Assembly: GCF_947179515.1 (NCBI RefSeq)
Contig: NC_067472.1
Coordinates: 108,860,506-108,924,505 of the forward strand
Source: Apodemus sylvaticus
Lineage: Eukaryota; Chordata; Mammalia; Rodentia; Muridae
Length of the DNA: 64,000 bases
Direction: 5' to 3'
Under the pieces are notes generated by a model. That model saw only the letters and a program-made list of their open reading frames with translations, ran no database searches and was not told the DNA's origin. How positions within the stretch are numbered: position 1 is the first letter of the stretch; each line of letters begins with the position of its first letter. This document shows, in pieces, positions 1 to 10,959 of the stretch. Both the position numbers and the translations under genes were made by a program.

Positions 1-181
1 AAGTTGGAGACAGAAAGAGACTGCTTGGAGTGAGCTTTGAACTGCAAAGTCCATCCTCAGTGACACACTTCCTCTAACAAGGCCACACTTCCTGGCCCTT
101 CCCAAAATGGTTCCAACCAACTGTCAACAAAGCATTCAAATATATGAGCCTATGGTGGCCATTCTCACCCAAACTACCACA
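1..181 (-). repeat. rodent interspersed repeat (RMER1-like), partial
   Basis: Reads ...CACACTTCCTCTAACAAGGC... and ...GAGCCTATGGTGGCCATTCTCA... . On the minus strand this is the common mouse repeat beginning TTTGAATGAGAATGGCC. The same family recurs on the plus strand at 1655-1830. The family name is a guess from memory and the repeat identity is firm. It is truncated by the window edge. Confidence 0.55.
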
Positions 182-404
182 GATCCTTTTAGACACATAT
201 GCAGGTTAATTGAAGCATAGTGAGCTTTTAAATTGCTGGGCCTCATGATATTTTCATGCATATATACCATTTACACAGATCCTGTTCATATCCCCCTCTT
301 CACCCTCTTTTCTCTGTTCCTTCCCATTCTCTTAAATAGGCCACTTCTATGTCTTATCTTAAAAACCAAACCAAATAACAACAAAAAACGAAACTGTACT
401 CTAG
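182..404. other. unannotated intergenic sequence
   Basis: AT-rich, with no recognisable gene or repeat. The reading frame here has no support. Confidence 0.4.
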
Positions 405-530
405 CAGGCATGGAAGTGCATGACTTCAATCCCAGAGCTGGGGAGGCTGAGGTTCAAGGCCAACCTGGTCTACAGATTGAGTTCTAGGCCATCTAGGGTC
501 ATAGAGTAAGAACTTGTTTCAAAACAAACA
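405..530 (+). repeat. old B1 SINE
   Basis: Diverged B1 in plus orientation. It has a remnant of the GGCATGG...CATGACTTCAATCCCAG A/B-box region, then GAGGCTGAGGTTCAAGGCC and CTGGTCTACAGATTGAGTTC. Confidence 0.75.
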
Positions 531-834
531 CAAAGAAGCAAGCAAAAATCTGGATTCTATATGAGAGAAAATGTGATATTAGGCCTATTTTGATTAACAC
601 GATCTCTAGTCCTATCCATTTTCCTGCAAATGACATAATTCCATTTAAGATGGATGGAATAGTCCATGTGCAGATATGCCTTACTCTGTGTATGGACAAT
701 GGGCCATCCTCATCCTGGCTACCATGACCAATACAACAGCGAGCATGGGTGTGGCGTCCCTCCGCTCTGCTGCTGCTGATGCCTTTTGTGTCTGTCCAAC
801 AGGATCACATGGTGGTTTTAGTTTTAGTTGCCTT

Positions 835-1205
835 AAAAAAAAAAGGAATCCCCAAACTGATTTCCATAGTGGCTGAACTTACATTCCTTCTTCCAACAGT
901 GTATAAAGAAATCTTTTATCTACATCCTCGCAAGCATTTATTTTCTTGATGATACCCATTTTGACAGGGGTGAAATGGATTCTTAATGCAATTTTCATTT
1001 TAATTTTCTTTATAGCTGAAGATGTTGATAAGTGTGTGTGTCTTTATTGGTCATTTGTGTTTCTTTTTTTTTTTTAAAGTTGTGCTTCTTTTGAGAATTG
1101 TCTGTTTAAAAAATTTGTCCAGTGATTGGACTTTTGTTCTATTGTTATAACCATCTTTTTATTCTCTATATACAGACATATACAGTTAATTACATGTTTG
1201 CTGCT
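835..1205 (-). mobile_element. old L1 ORF2 fragment, antisense
   Basis: The plus strand reads CCAAACTGATTTCCATAGTGG, then CTACATCCTCGCAAGC, CATTTTGACAGGGGTGAAATGGA and GATGTTGATAAG...GTCATTTGTGTTTC...GAGAATTGTCTGTTTA. This is the reverse complement of the well-known 3' half of L1 ORF2. It is heavily diverged with no open frame. Confidence 0.7.
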
Positions 1206-1654
1206 GGCATTTTAAGTTGTTCCCTGTTATATTACCCACAAGTCACTTTTGACTGGTATTTTCATCCTTTTTCACAAATATGTCATCTGACACCAATATT
1301 TTTTTGCCCAATTATTGGTAAAACACAAGTACTAGGCCAAAGACGGACATCATCAGGCATGTGACAAGTGTTTGGCTTTAACCAGACACTCAATGTGTGA
1401 GTAACTGTCAAGACAAGGAAGAATTAAGTAAGAAGTTTCAGAAAGACACTGCTGAAGGTCTTGGCAAAGGCATGAAACAATACATTGATGTTCTAAGATC
1501 TTTCAACCACACAGCACGCACTGAACATGCTTAAATCTACTGTTTAACTATCAGTCTCCTTTACAAGCTCAGTGTGTACTAGGGATTGTGAGTGATCTAA
1601 AGACTAGACAACTCTTAATGACAATGTCCAACAAAGATTGGAAAATGGAAGGTG

Positions 1655-1832
1655 TGGTGGTTTGAACAGGAATGGTCTCCATAGACTCATGTATATGAAT
1701 GCTTAGTCCATAGGGAGTGGTACTATTAAGAGGTGTAGTTAGAAAGTTTTTCTGGAAAGTTGTTCTCTGACCCTGACATCTGCATGTGACCTGTACACAT
1801 TATCCCCACAAATAAATAAATGTAATAACTTA
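1655..1832 (+). repeat. rodent interspersed repeat (RMER1-like)
   Basis: GTGGTTTGAACAGGAATGGTC...CATAGACTCATG...TTAGTCCATAGGGAGTGG matches the same family as positions 1-181 in the opposite orientation. It is followed by a B3-like tail ending in AATAAATAAATG. Confidence 0.55.
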
Positions 1833-2460
1833 AAGATAATTTTTTTTTGTCATTAGCCATCCAGGTTTAAAGCTAATTATCACTGTTTTCCAAAGATGCC
1901 TTTTCTAGGATGCTTATTATTTCTTATACAGCTTTCTCATGATACCCTTGAAATAAAACATTTATCTCATTATGTATCTTTTCTAATAGGTTATAAATTC
2001 CATGTAGTGTCACTTCTCTTTTGTTCATAACTGCTTAGCACTTAGTATAGTATGGACACACAAAAGAAGCTCAAACAGTATTCTTTGCATACACAAATGA
2101 ACTTCTAATCATGTTGCAGTGAGTCCTATTAAAGTCCTATTATCCCTTTCATCATTTCTTAAACTTGGTATGTAAGGGAAAGTAGATTGGATCTGGGACT
2201 TTAGCTTAGCAACCATTCTGAATACAAAGATTCACCAATGGAATGAACATCTTTTCAAGAAAAACAAGCAAACAACAATAACAACAAAAGGCCCAAACAC
2301 ATGGCCCAGGCACGAGGTGTTCTCTGCATTAGGCAGGTCAACCCAGTCAACCTCTTAGGTGCCTTTTAACCCTGAGGTTCTGAAGTTCACTCTTCAGATG
2401 TTAATTTTGAATTAGGCTAAGAAACACAACTTAAACTGGTTAAAAACTAACAAAAGGGAG
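1833..2460. other. intergenic sequence, nothing recognised
   Basis: AT-rich unique or very old sequence downstream of Nars2. It contains no exon, RNA gene or recent repeat that I can identify. Confidence 0.4.
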
Positions 2461-2575
2461 GGCCAGGCACAGTTGTGCACAAGTGAGGTCAAGGCCAGTT
2501 TGGTCTACTTAGAAAGTTCCAGGACAGTCAGGGCTATATAGAGAGACCTTGTCACCTCCAACACCCCGAAAAAGA
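2461..2575 (+). repeat. B1 SINE, internally deleted
   Basis: GGCCAGGCACAGTTGTGCACAAG followed directly by GAGGTCAAGGCCAGTTTGGTCTAC and AGGACAGTCAGGGCTATATAGAGAGACC. This is a B1 lacking its middle part. Confidence 0.75.
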
Positions 2576-2586
2576 ATTAATCTAAG

Positions 2587-2815
2587 AGGGCTGGAGAGAT
2601 GGCTCAGCAGTTAAGGGGACTGGCTGCTCTTCCAGAGGAGCCAGGTTCTATTCCCAGCATCCACATAGCAGCTCACAACTATCTCTAACTACAAATTCCA
2701 GGGGACCAGATGCCCCTTTTGGTCTCTGTATGGGTGGTACCAGCCATGCAACTGGTGTACATACATACATGTAGAGAAAACATCCAAACACATACAATTA
2801 AATTAAAAAGCAATC
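2587..2815 (+). repeat. B3 SINE
   Basis: Begins GGGCTGGAGAGATGGCTCAG with a tRNA-like promoter, continues CCCAGCATCCACATAGCAGC and GGGGACCAGATGCC, and ends in an A-rich tail. This is the B2-superfamily SINE B3 in plus orientation. Confidence 0.85.
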
Positions 2816-3778
2816 TGCAAGAGTATCTAATGAAACTTTGAAAATTATTTTAGGTATGCCTGTCATTTTATAATTATTTAATACACATAAACTCAACCGA
2901 ATATACAACCAACAATAGTTCCCCATAAATGAAGCCTGGTGAAGACTAAAACAAGCCAAGAGTTTTTAAAAGTGTGACACCCCCACTTCGACCCATGCCA
3001 TGGATCAAACCCAGAGTCCCAAGCGTGCTAGGAAAATGCTCTAACTCTGACCTGCATTTCTAGTTCTGACCTGCATTTCTCGTTCAAGCATGGTTTTAAA
3101 TGCACACACAAGTAAATACAAGTGTGTCCATGTGCTGTAACAACTCTGAAGAAATGATGTTTCAGTTTATACAAAGTAAGTGGTTTTATCTAAGGTGTTG
3201 GAAGGGTCAGATCCTGAGCACTCAAAGGGGCTCTGGTTACATTCTATCAGGCCACACCATATTCTAAAATTACCCATCACATACAGAGGTTTGGCTACAT
3301 TTTCAACACCACCTTTGATTAAAGATACCTTTCTTCCAAATTTCACTGGGAAAGGATCAAGATGAATTTAAAAATAACTTTCTTCAAGGTATTAACTTAA
3401 AAATTTAATGACTATTAGAATACTTATAAACATCTAATATAAATGAACTAAAACGATTGACAAATTTGAATGGTTAATGTTAGCTCTTTAACTTTTAAAA
3501 ATAAAGATCAACAGTTATTAAATGTGATTTTTCACCACCCAATGATGAATGTTTCAATTCAGAATAGCCACCTCATTAATCAATTTAGACCCTGAAAAGG
3601 AATATTTTCTTCTATAAAGTTGAGTAAAGTACCGAGAACAAGATTGGCATCACGTAAGTTTAACTGGCAAGGGAGAAAAGGGTCAACATCACCTTATTTT
3701 TAGCCACTAGTTGTTAAAAAAACAAACAAAAACAAACAGACAAACAAAACAATGGGAAGTGAGCTCAATGAAAGGGGA
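2816..3778. other. intergenic sequence, nothing recognised
   Basis: AT-rich. It includes a short duplicated phrase (CTCTGACCTGCATTTCT and TTCTGACCTGCATTTCT, about 3046-3080). No coding exon or recent transposon was recognised. Confidence 0.4.
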
Positions 3779-3832
3779 AGCCGGCCATGAGGTGCAAGCT
3801 GGCCATGAGGTGAGAGCCGGCCATGAGGTGCG
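3779..3832. repeat. 18-bp tandem repeat, three copies
   Basis: Three copies of AGCCGGCCATGAGGTGCR, at 3779-3796, 3797-3814 and 3815-3832, with 2-3 substitutions between copies. It is CpG-containing and unlike the AT-rich flanks. It lies just beyond the predicted Nars2 cleavage site. Confidence 0.85.
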
Positions 3833-3944
3833 AGTCCTGAGGAACTCTGAGCCCCTCACTTCGTGTCTTCCATCCTTCTTGCTTGAGATGTTATCCAAGC
3901 TCATTACTCTCCCATGCCAGCTTCTCCAGCAGCTGGACAACATG

Positions 3945-4216
3945 CCCAGCTACTATTACTTTTATTTCCTAATTGAGGTAACAGTTTGAAAGTCCATGTG
4001 CTCTTAGTATTTCCCCTTGGGGAGTTTATCTGTCCATGAAAAGCCTTTGACTTCTTAAGATGATCAAAGCCATTTCTATTTTTCATATATTATGTCTCAG
4101 AGCACAAGAACTGTGCACTGAAACCCACATTCCAGACTGCAAACAGCGGTCTTCTCTCCGCAGACTCAGGCGCAGAGTCTTGGTGATGGAGCACTTCTCA
4201 TTAAACCATCTTTCAG
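3945..4216 (-). other. Nars2: Nars2 3' UTR (approximate end)
   Basis: Sequence following the TAG stop on the minus strand. The first AATAAA hexamer in that direction lies at 3966-3961 (plus-strand TTTATT), so cleavage would be expected about 10-30 nt beyond it. The UTR is then roughly 270 nt. The exact end is inferred, and a longer UTR using another signal cannot be excluded. Confidence 0.5.
3961..3966 (-). promoter_or_regulatory. Nars2: candidate poly(A) signal of Nars2
   Basis: AATAAA on the minus strand, 251 nt beyond the stop codon, in the context GGAAATAAAAGTAATAG. It is the first canonical hexamer downstream of the last exon. The function is inferred from position only. Confidence 0.5.
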
Positions 4217-4361
4217 CTACAAAAGACACGAATGAGTAAACCTTGGAAAAGGGATAACATCTTTGATATTGTCAACTCCTAGGATGCATTGTAAGTAGCG
4301 TTCAAAACCCATCCCGAAGCCTCCGTGTGGCACAGATCCAAACTTGCGAAGGTCCAGGTAC
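4217..4361 (-). CDS. Nars2: Nars2 last coding exon (class II motif 3, C-terminus, stop)
   Basis: Final coding exon of mitochondrial asparaginyl-tRNA synthetase, which charges mitochondrial tRNA-Asn with asparagine using ATP in the matrix. The acceptor is AACAG before 4361. The first base G completes the Trp codon begun in the 27-nt exon, then 47 codons and TAG (4219-4217) follow. The peptide starts YLDLRKFGSVPHGGFGMGFE and ends IPFPRFTHSCLL. The GGFGMGFER stretch is class II aminoacyl-tRNA synthetase motif 3, whose arginine (about residue 451 of 477) contacts ATP. The HGGFG run is typical of the Asn/Asp subgroup. The frame is intact and the C-terminus matches what I know of mammalian NARS2. 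The family assignment is very secure, and mitochondrial rather than cytosolic Nars follows from the sequence resemblance to NARS2. Confidence 0.96.
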
Positions 4362-4769
4362 CTGTTTTAAAGACAGAGTCATTACTTGTAAATGTGGTCA
4401 AATGTGTTGATGGGAGTTTCGTATTTTATAAGTATTTTGCAGCCGCTTGTTTTTGTCTCTGGGGCAGAGCAAATCTATCTTTTCCTTTCCTAGAGATCAT
4501 GAAAATGGAAGACATAAGTGACCCAGCTATCCAGGGCCACACAGACACACGGGAGCAGGCTGCTGTGCACTGGCTCTGGCCACTTGACATTTATTCTTTT
4601 TAAACTGGCTGTATCACTCATGTACAGAAAACTTGCCGCGTGACACTATAGAGATATTATCCTACACTGTTTAAAAATATTCATTTCCTTCTTTTTTGTA
4701 TGCTAATGACAGCATTTCCCACTTATTCATATGGTATCACGCAACACACAGAGGAGAAGGAAGAGTTTG

Positions 4770-5060
4770 TTGTTGATGTTGCTTGTATGTTTATGTACCT
4801 GTGCTTGTGTGGGGACATGTGGAGGCCAGAAATGGATTAGGTATCTCCCTCAATCATTCTTTACTTTATGTTTTGAGACAGAGTCTGAATTTGGAGCTCA
4901 CCAATTCTGCTAGCCTGTGTCTGTCGCCTTCTCCCCTACAATCCTGGAGTTACAGATGTAAGCGGTCGCCTGTGGCTTTTTACGTGGGCACTGGGGCCTG
5001 AACTCAGATCCTCATGCTTACATGACAAGCATTTTACCAACTCAGCCGTCTTGCTATCCC
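4770..5060 (-). repeat. composite B3/B4-type SINE relic
   Basis: The plus strand carries TGTGGAGGCCAGAA, TTTTGAGACAGAGTCTGAATTTGGAGC and CATGCTTACATGACAAGCATTTTACCAACTCAGCC. This is a minus-strand rodent SINE composite ending GGGGATAGCAAGACGGCTGA in its own sense. Confidence 0.6.
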
Positions 5061-5111
5061 CGAGAATGAAGAGTTAGCAAAAAATTTTGCTTTTTAAAAA
5101 TATTTCATTTT

Positions 5112-5262
5112 GGGGCTGGAGAGATGGCTCAGCAGGTAAGAGCACTGACTGCTCTTCCAAAGGTCATGAGTTCAAATCCCAGCATCCACATGGTGGCTCA
5201 CAACCATCCATAAGGAGATCTGTTTACTTACATATAATAAATAAATATAAAAAAAATTTTCA
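5112..5262 (+). repeat. B2 SINE, internally shortened
   Basis: GGGGCTGGAGAGATGGCTCA...GAGCACTGACTGCTCTTCC...CACATGGTGGCTCACAACCATC...TTACATATAATAAATAAAT plus an A tract. It lacks the GGCCCTCTTCTGG segment before the 3' end. Confidence 0.9.
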
Positions 5263-6439
5263 TTTTATGTAGACAGGGGTTTTGCCTGCATGCATGTCTG
5301 TTTACCATGTGGGTGCTGAGAATCAAAGCCTCTGGACGAGCTACAATTGCTCTTAAACACTAGGCCATTTCCCCAGCCCCAATATTTTGCTCTTTGTGAG
5401 ACTATACAGTTCTATCAGGAGCAGGCATTGATCTCAGGCAATCTTTTACCTACAGGGAATGTTTTAGAGTTGTTCACTCCACAAAACTCAATTGTTTTAA
5501 AGTAGAAAAGCATATTGTTGAATTGGAAAGTGAAAGGAAACTTCCAGGTCTCTGCTTCAGGATAGTGAACATGCTGTCCGTTTTCTGGAATGGAGATCAC
5601 CTCTAGTGCTTACCGTGCATACTCTGCTCCCACTTAAGTCTTCATGGTTAAAAACTGGTGCAGCTATGACAGAAACTCAAGTTCCTACAAACTAGCATGG
5701 AATAATGTTGTCTGGGGGGGGGGGGAGAAGGGTAAAGGACAGCCCTATGAGTAGTCAAAGGACAACTTTAAAGAGTCCCATTTCTCCTTTTTCCATAGTG
5801 GCCTAGGAATCAAACTAAAGTTGACAGATTTGGTGGCAAGTCCCGTTACCCACTGAGCCATCTCACTGTTCCTAGCTTGAAAATCCTTGAGTTATATACA
5901 TGAATTAAAGCAAGTTCATAATTTCTCAAATGCTTAGTAAATCAGCTCCACAAGTAAGACCTGAAGGCACCACGAGTAGTCACTGGCTCTTCAGTTCTAG
6001 TATATTCACAGCAACGGTACATTCACACTTTAGGGTAAAGAATCTAACTTAAAAGACAAACAGCAATTGGATGAGCTGTATCCAGGTGAGATCAGTATGA
6101 CAGGGGTTATGACAGCACTTGTGATTATTAGGAACTATAGGGAATAAATGGAGTAAGCAGTCTTGTTAAGTGCAGACTAAATGGTGGCTGAATTCACCGC
6201 AGGTTTACAGGGCATGGAACAAATACACTTTGACTCACAATCTGAGGTGAACCAGTTGTCAAAACCTGTAGGACCCACGTTGACTGCAGTGGTTCAGTGA
6301 TGTGTCTCACATCTCTAAATCTCTCATGTACTGACGCCTTAAGCTGAGGCGGCAGGAGGACCCAGCTTACTAAGTTTTGCCTGACTTCGTTTTGATAGAG
6401 AAAACAAAAATCTACTTTTAATTAAAAAAGTGGATTTTT

Positions 6440-6575
6440 TTTTGAACAGGTGTCATCATGTAATCCCAGTTGGCTGAAACTTATTATGTAGACCAGGCTG
6501 GCCTCAAACTTATAGAGATCCTCTGCCTTTCACTTCTGAGTGCTAGGTCACAGTTTATTACCATGCCATGCTTCA
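6440..6575 (-). repeat. old B1 SINE
   Basis: The plus strand shows AACTTATTATGTAGACCAGG...GGCCTCAAACTTATAGAGATCCTCTGCC, the reverse complement of a diverged B1. Confidence 0.65.
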
Positions 6576-8135
6576 GATCTGTATTTTTTGACAGACTGAT
6601 TTTTGGTCAAGGAGATATAGAAAAGATGCCAACAAATATATGGAACTGGTTACTAATTTTATTTGCATATGACAAGAAGAAATAGGAAGTGAGTACACTC
6701 CCAGACACCTGGCTTCTCAAAGTACAGAGGAACTTTCATAGAGATCATGGATGCAAAACTTTCTCAAGTGCCTTTCACCTTTAACATACCATGACTACCA
6801 CATAAGAGGAAGTGAAGTCAGGTCACAATTATTTATAGTTAAAGATCCTACCTGTGAAGTCCTTAGTTAGAAAAATAGTATAGGAGCTAGAAATATGTGT
6901 CAGCTGGTATGATTGCACGTAGTTAAGCCTGTTGTCCTGAGTTCTATCCTAGGATCTAGGAGGCAGACTCTGAAGGGCTGTCCTTTGACAGCTGTAGCAT
7001 GTGAATCATCTTCCTCCTTCCCCAAACACAGATAAATAGTTTCGAAAAAGAAAAAATAGTATAGATACAATTAATTAATATTATACTTATTTAACTAATG
7101 TGTAATAAGATTTATTGTTTAAAACAACGAAAAAACCCCATCATTTTTAAAACACTGTATTGGCTGATAGAATCTGAGGGGTACAAACTGTATAATTGGC
7201 TCAACAGACTTCCCTACTAAATAGCAAAGCTCAGAAGGGGACAAAAGCTAGTGTCCACTGAGCTGATTCTACTCTGTGTGAACACAAGGTCTATACTTTC
7301 TCATTTCTACAGTAACTGTGAAGCAGCTATTATCACTTCATTTTATAATCATGAAAAATAATTAATTAAGAGAGTGTGAGATAATTAATAATATTTGTAT
7401 CAACTACCAGGCAATCTGAACTTTGAAACTCTGAAACCTATCTCCTTCTTTACCCAAAGATAAGAGTATAATCTGTCTTTTCTTCCCCTAAGAACAACAA
7501 AATGGTTAATAATATTGCTGATATTTTAGTAAGACCCTAAAACAGCACTATGTAGACATGTATGTAATTTGTCTACATTTGATGAGTCCTGAAAAAGAAA
7601 AAACCCAAACCAAAACAACTTGGCGGAAGTGAGTGTGACCATGACACAGCTGAAGCAGCTCAGGGCTCTGTAGTTCTTAGATAGCTAAGGCGTCACTTAA
7701 AGCTCTCAGTGCAAACACAGAGAACTGAACCATAGTGAATGAGAGCAGAGACTTCTGCCTGACCTATGTAGGAAGACCCTGATGCAATAAATGAACAAAA
7801 GCACAAGGAAGATTTTGGTTTACGGAGTTCTCGGCTCCATCTTAACTACAATACTAAGTTCATTTGCCAAGGCCTCATGTTTGGGGGGAGAGAGGAGTGA
7901 TAAATGGATAACAATGCTATCTACCTCTCTAAGGGTTGTTATGATTACATGAAATAACAAAAAATGGTGAACACTATGCTAATACATAAGAACAGTAAGT
8001 AAATGGTAACCATTAGTTTTACTGTTTTTCATAGATTTCTAAGCCTCGTGTTCAGTTCTTAGCATTTGCTTACAGGGACATGGAATACAAGTAAGAATCC
8101 TTTCCATATGATTCAGAATAGGGCCACATCCTTAC

Positions 8136-8162
8136 CACTGGTAGGCTTTAGTAAGTCCTGAT
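8136..8162 (-). CDS. Nars2: Nars2 27-nt microexon
   Basis: A microexon of 27 nt between a TTTACAG acceptor (before 8162) and a GTAAGG donor (after 8136). It joins phase 2 to phase 2. Its first A completes the Arg codon begun by AG of the 10252 exon, followed by SGLTKAYQ and the TG of a Trp codon. The resulting peptide, LAR-SGLTKAYQ-W-YLDLRKF, matches the spacing expected in NARS2 just before motif 3. Because 27 is a multiple of 3 and the phases match, skipping it would remove nine residues without a frameshift. On the minus strand its polypyrimidine tract is the T17/(CTTT)n microsatellite at 8167-8205. Confidence 0.92.
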
Positions 8163-8166
8163 CTGT

Positions 8167-8205
8167 AAAAAAAAAAAAAAAAAGAAAGAAAGAAAGAAAG
8201 AAAAA
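8167..8205. repeat. A17/(GAAA)n microsatellite forming an exon's polypyrimidine tract
   Basis: The plus strand has 17 A residues, then five GAAA-type units and a short A run. Read on the minus strand it is (CTTT)n T17 directly before ACAG, so it serves as the polypyrimidine tract of the 27-nt Nars2 exon. Confidence 0.95.
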
Positions 8206-9789
8206 TTGTGTCAATAGCAATAAAACATTAACCGACCACCAAACCTTTCTTCTGGGTATATATGCAGGGCCCTTTGTAAGGAAACAGACAGAGTCCTGTG
8301 TCCTGTGTACTCCAATCAGTGAGACAGAACTGAGGAGGGTTAGTTTTCAGAGAGACTTTCTATTAATAAGGTAATCAGTATGTAAGCAATGGCGTATTTT
8401 GAAACAAGGTGTAGGTAATAAATGCTGTAGAGTGAAAATAAGACTTGAAGGGACTGATCTGACACGAACTTCCTGACCGGGAAGGAAGTCAGGCAGGCAG
8501 TACTGGTCGAGGTCCCTGGAGGCACACACAGACAGCAAACACCTGGACATGACATTTATTCCATGACATTTACAACAATGTGCAATCTGAGGTTGCTTTC
8601 ATAATAGTACTACAATTTGGCTTTTGTCTGGAGAAATGGGAGTAACATTTTAAGCTCTCCGGTCATTAAACTTAACTTCCATCCTTTAAAAAGGTTTTTA
8701 GGACCATATGTAAAATGGCAAGGACCACTGATGTTCTGACTTTCTAAAGTACAGAAAACGTGAGCTACAGCCACAGACAGATTCAAGAGACAGGAGCATA
8801 TCTACTTCATTGAGAAGCAACACTGGATGCTATCAGATATTAGGTAAGCATTTACTGTTAAAAAGGTTTCCTGAAGAAAAGAAGCAAGTAAAGAAAATGA
8901 ACAGATGAATCGTTCAACAAGTGAGGCTTCTTGTCATGTGATTTTTACTATGCTTAAAAATTTTTTTAGAGGAAGTTAAAATTCTTTCATCTAGAGATTC
9001 TGACCTTCTCTTTAATTCCACAACTTCCTTTCTTAACAGTGAGAGGCAGCAAGGCGGTGGACGTCTAATCAATAAAGGGAATCTTCCACGACACCCTCAG
9101 CTTCCCTCTCTTGGCGCCTCATCTAGTAGAATAGCCATGAAGGCTGGATTTGTGAGACTAAGTGACTCAAGACATTTACAGCTTGGGATCATGGGAAAGC
9201 ATAAGCTTTCAAACATGGCTCCATTAGGAAAAGCTGGCTTTAAAAATGGCTTAAATTAGCCATTTAAATTACAGGATATATATATTTTTTAAAAAAATTC
9301 CTCCCCAAATGTGACAAAAAACCAGTACTATTGGAGAGAAGGGCTAACACAGACTTGAGAAAAGAATGTTTTGACACCTGGCACAGCAAAGGTGGAAATC
9401 AGAAAACAGGTTTATAACTGTGGCCAGTTTTGGAAGTCTTCATGGTTTTCTGAAGGATGATGAGTATACAGGAGTGAAAGTCAATTAGAAATGATTCCCC
9501 ATTTTCTATCTCCAAAATGTTTCATGGATCTATGGATTCATTTTCCACATCTCAAAAAGTAAATTAAAACAGTTATTCAAACAGCAAAATCAGGACTGTG
9601 CAGAGTAGAGAACTCAAATAAAATACACTGCTAAATGCTAGCTTAGCATTTTTCCATCTTTCCTCTTTTCTTAGTTCAGTCTGTGTTTATGACCCAGTGG
9701 GATCGTGACATTCATAAAACCGAGTACACAAAAGGATACGAACGAGTAAGAGAAAAATGAGGGGAAGCTTTCAAGGCCTGGGAATATGG

Positions 9790-10085
9790 CTTTTATTGTT
9801 TTTAAAGACAGGGCCTTAAATTTTATATAATTGTTTGTGTCTGACCTGGAATACACTACGTAGACCAGGATGACCTTGAAACTTCAGAATGATCCTCCTG
9901 CTTCTGCTTTTAGTGCCAGACCCACAGACAAGCTGTTTTTCTTTTTCTGTTTGTTTGTTTGTTTATTGAGAGGGTTTCACTCTGTAGTTCAGGCTGGTCT
10001 GCAACCTGCCACATTCTCTCATCTCTGCCTCTTATTGAGATTATAAGCATGAACTACTACACTGCCAATAGGTCCAGTCTTCAAG
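9790..10085 (-). repeat. two degraded B1 SINEs in tandem
   Basis: The plus strand shows AATACACTACGTAGACCAGGATGACC... then GAGGGTTTCACTCTGTAGTTCAGGCTGGTC...CTCATCTCTGCCTC. These are two antisense B1 relics (about 9790-9935 and 9945-10085) separated by a TTTG run. Confidence 0.65.
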
Positions 10086-10251
10086 AATAAGATACTCACA
10101 GATGGTAGGGCAAGTGGTATTGATCACTTGGAGCCTGAGCGAACGCCAGGCCAGTCAGGTGTGAGCAGGCCAAGTGCTTTGTTTGTGCAGGGACCACCTC
10201 TGAGGACCCACCCAGCTCCTTAAGTGTGTATCTTTTAGGTGTGACCAATAC

Positions 10252-10349
10252 CTGGCTAGTCGCTGCTCTAGGATGTGGTACCGGTCCTCCCTGAGGCTAC
10301 CTCCAAAGAGCTCCCCAACTCCAGGAACCAGAAGATCTACAGCAGCAAC
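10252..10349 (-). CDS. Nars2: Nars2 coding exon (VAAVDLLVPG...)
   Basis: A 98-nt exon. The acceptor is TTCTTTAG before 10349 and the donor is CAG/GTATTG after 10252. It starts in phase 0 and encodes VAAVDLLVPGVGELFGG, then SLREDRYHILEQRLA, and ends with the two bases AG of an Arg codon. The DLLVPGVGELFGG segment is the conserved strand and loop of class IIb synthetases between motifs 2 and 3 (the GxGELxGG signature that helps form the aminoacyl-adenylate pocket). It corresponds to about residues 389-420 counting back from 477. The frame is open and the exon is flanked by a 17.6-kb intron upstream and a 2.1-kb intron downstream. Confidence 0.95.
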
Positions 10350-10784
10350 CTAAAGAAGAAACCAACCAATCATGAACAATACTGTACTTCCTAGAGATTC
10401 CAATGACACTCAAATTTTCAAGCAAATCGAACATTTTCTTGAAACAATTTTAAAATTAGTTGTTTGACTACTAGATTCTCATCCATTTTTTCTGTCCATG
10501 TTCTCTGTTTCTGTATCAAATTAGTACTATAATAATGCAGTAAGCTATGGGCAGAGTTCTTCTCCCTTACATTATTTGTGTGATAATCAAAAATTCAAGG
10601 AAAGTCTTGCAAGCTATACCCACCTTCAGGAACAAGGAGAAACAGCAGAGAAAAGAAAGACTTAAGTGAGTTCTGGCAAGCAGCCTTTGGATGGGATTAA
10701 AGGTCCCATGTGAAGAGGGCAGTACAGATTTCTGCACAATAAGATTTATGAGGAAGTAAAATCTAAAAACAACCTTTTAGGTTT

Positions 10785-10958
10785 ATCTTGTGTATTGATT
10801 ACTTTACTGACATGTACGTATGTGTGCCGTGTGGGCCTGGTGCATCCAGTGGCTGTAAGAGGGCACAATTGTGAGCCACCATGTGGATACTGGGCTCTGA
10901 ACACATGTCTTTTATAAGAAGAAGTGGTTTTAGTCTCTGAGCCATCTCTCTAGCCCCC
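10785..10958 (-). repeat. B3 SINE
   Basis: Reverse complement of B3: the plus strand has GTGTGGGCCTGGTGCATC...GTGAGCCACCATGTGGATACTGGG...CTGAGCCATCTCTCTAGCCCCC. Confidence 0.8.
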
Positions 10959-10959
10959 A

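Larger units (their letters stand above)
4362..8135 (-). other. Nars2: Nars2 intron between microexon and last exon
   Basis: A 3,774-bp intron with GTAAGG donor and AACAG acceptor. It holds a SINE composite (4770-5060), a B2 (5112-5262), a B3 remnant (5275-5375), a G13 run (5713-5726) and an old B1 (6440-6575). The rest is AT-rich with no further exon detected. Confidence 0.85.
8163..10251 (-). other. Nars2: Nars2 intron upstream of microexon
   Basis: A 2,089-bp intron, GTATTG donor and TTTACAG acceptor. The acceptor end is the microsatellite at 8167-8205. A B1 relic pair lies at 9790-10085. No additional exon was found. Confidence 0.85.

Noticed and set aside
3779..3832. Possible CRISPR array from spaced direct repeats (also at 14262-14337 and 52768-53062)
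   Set aside because: The repeats are contiguous or nearly so, without unique spacers, and the DNA is a mammalian nuclear genome.
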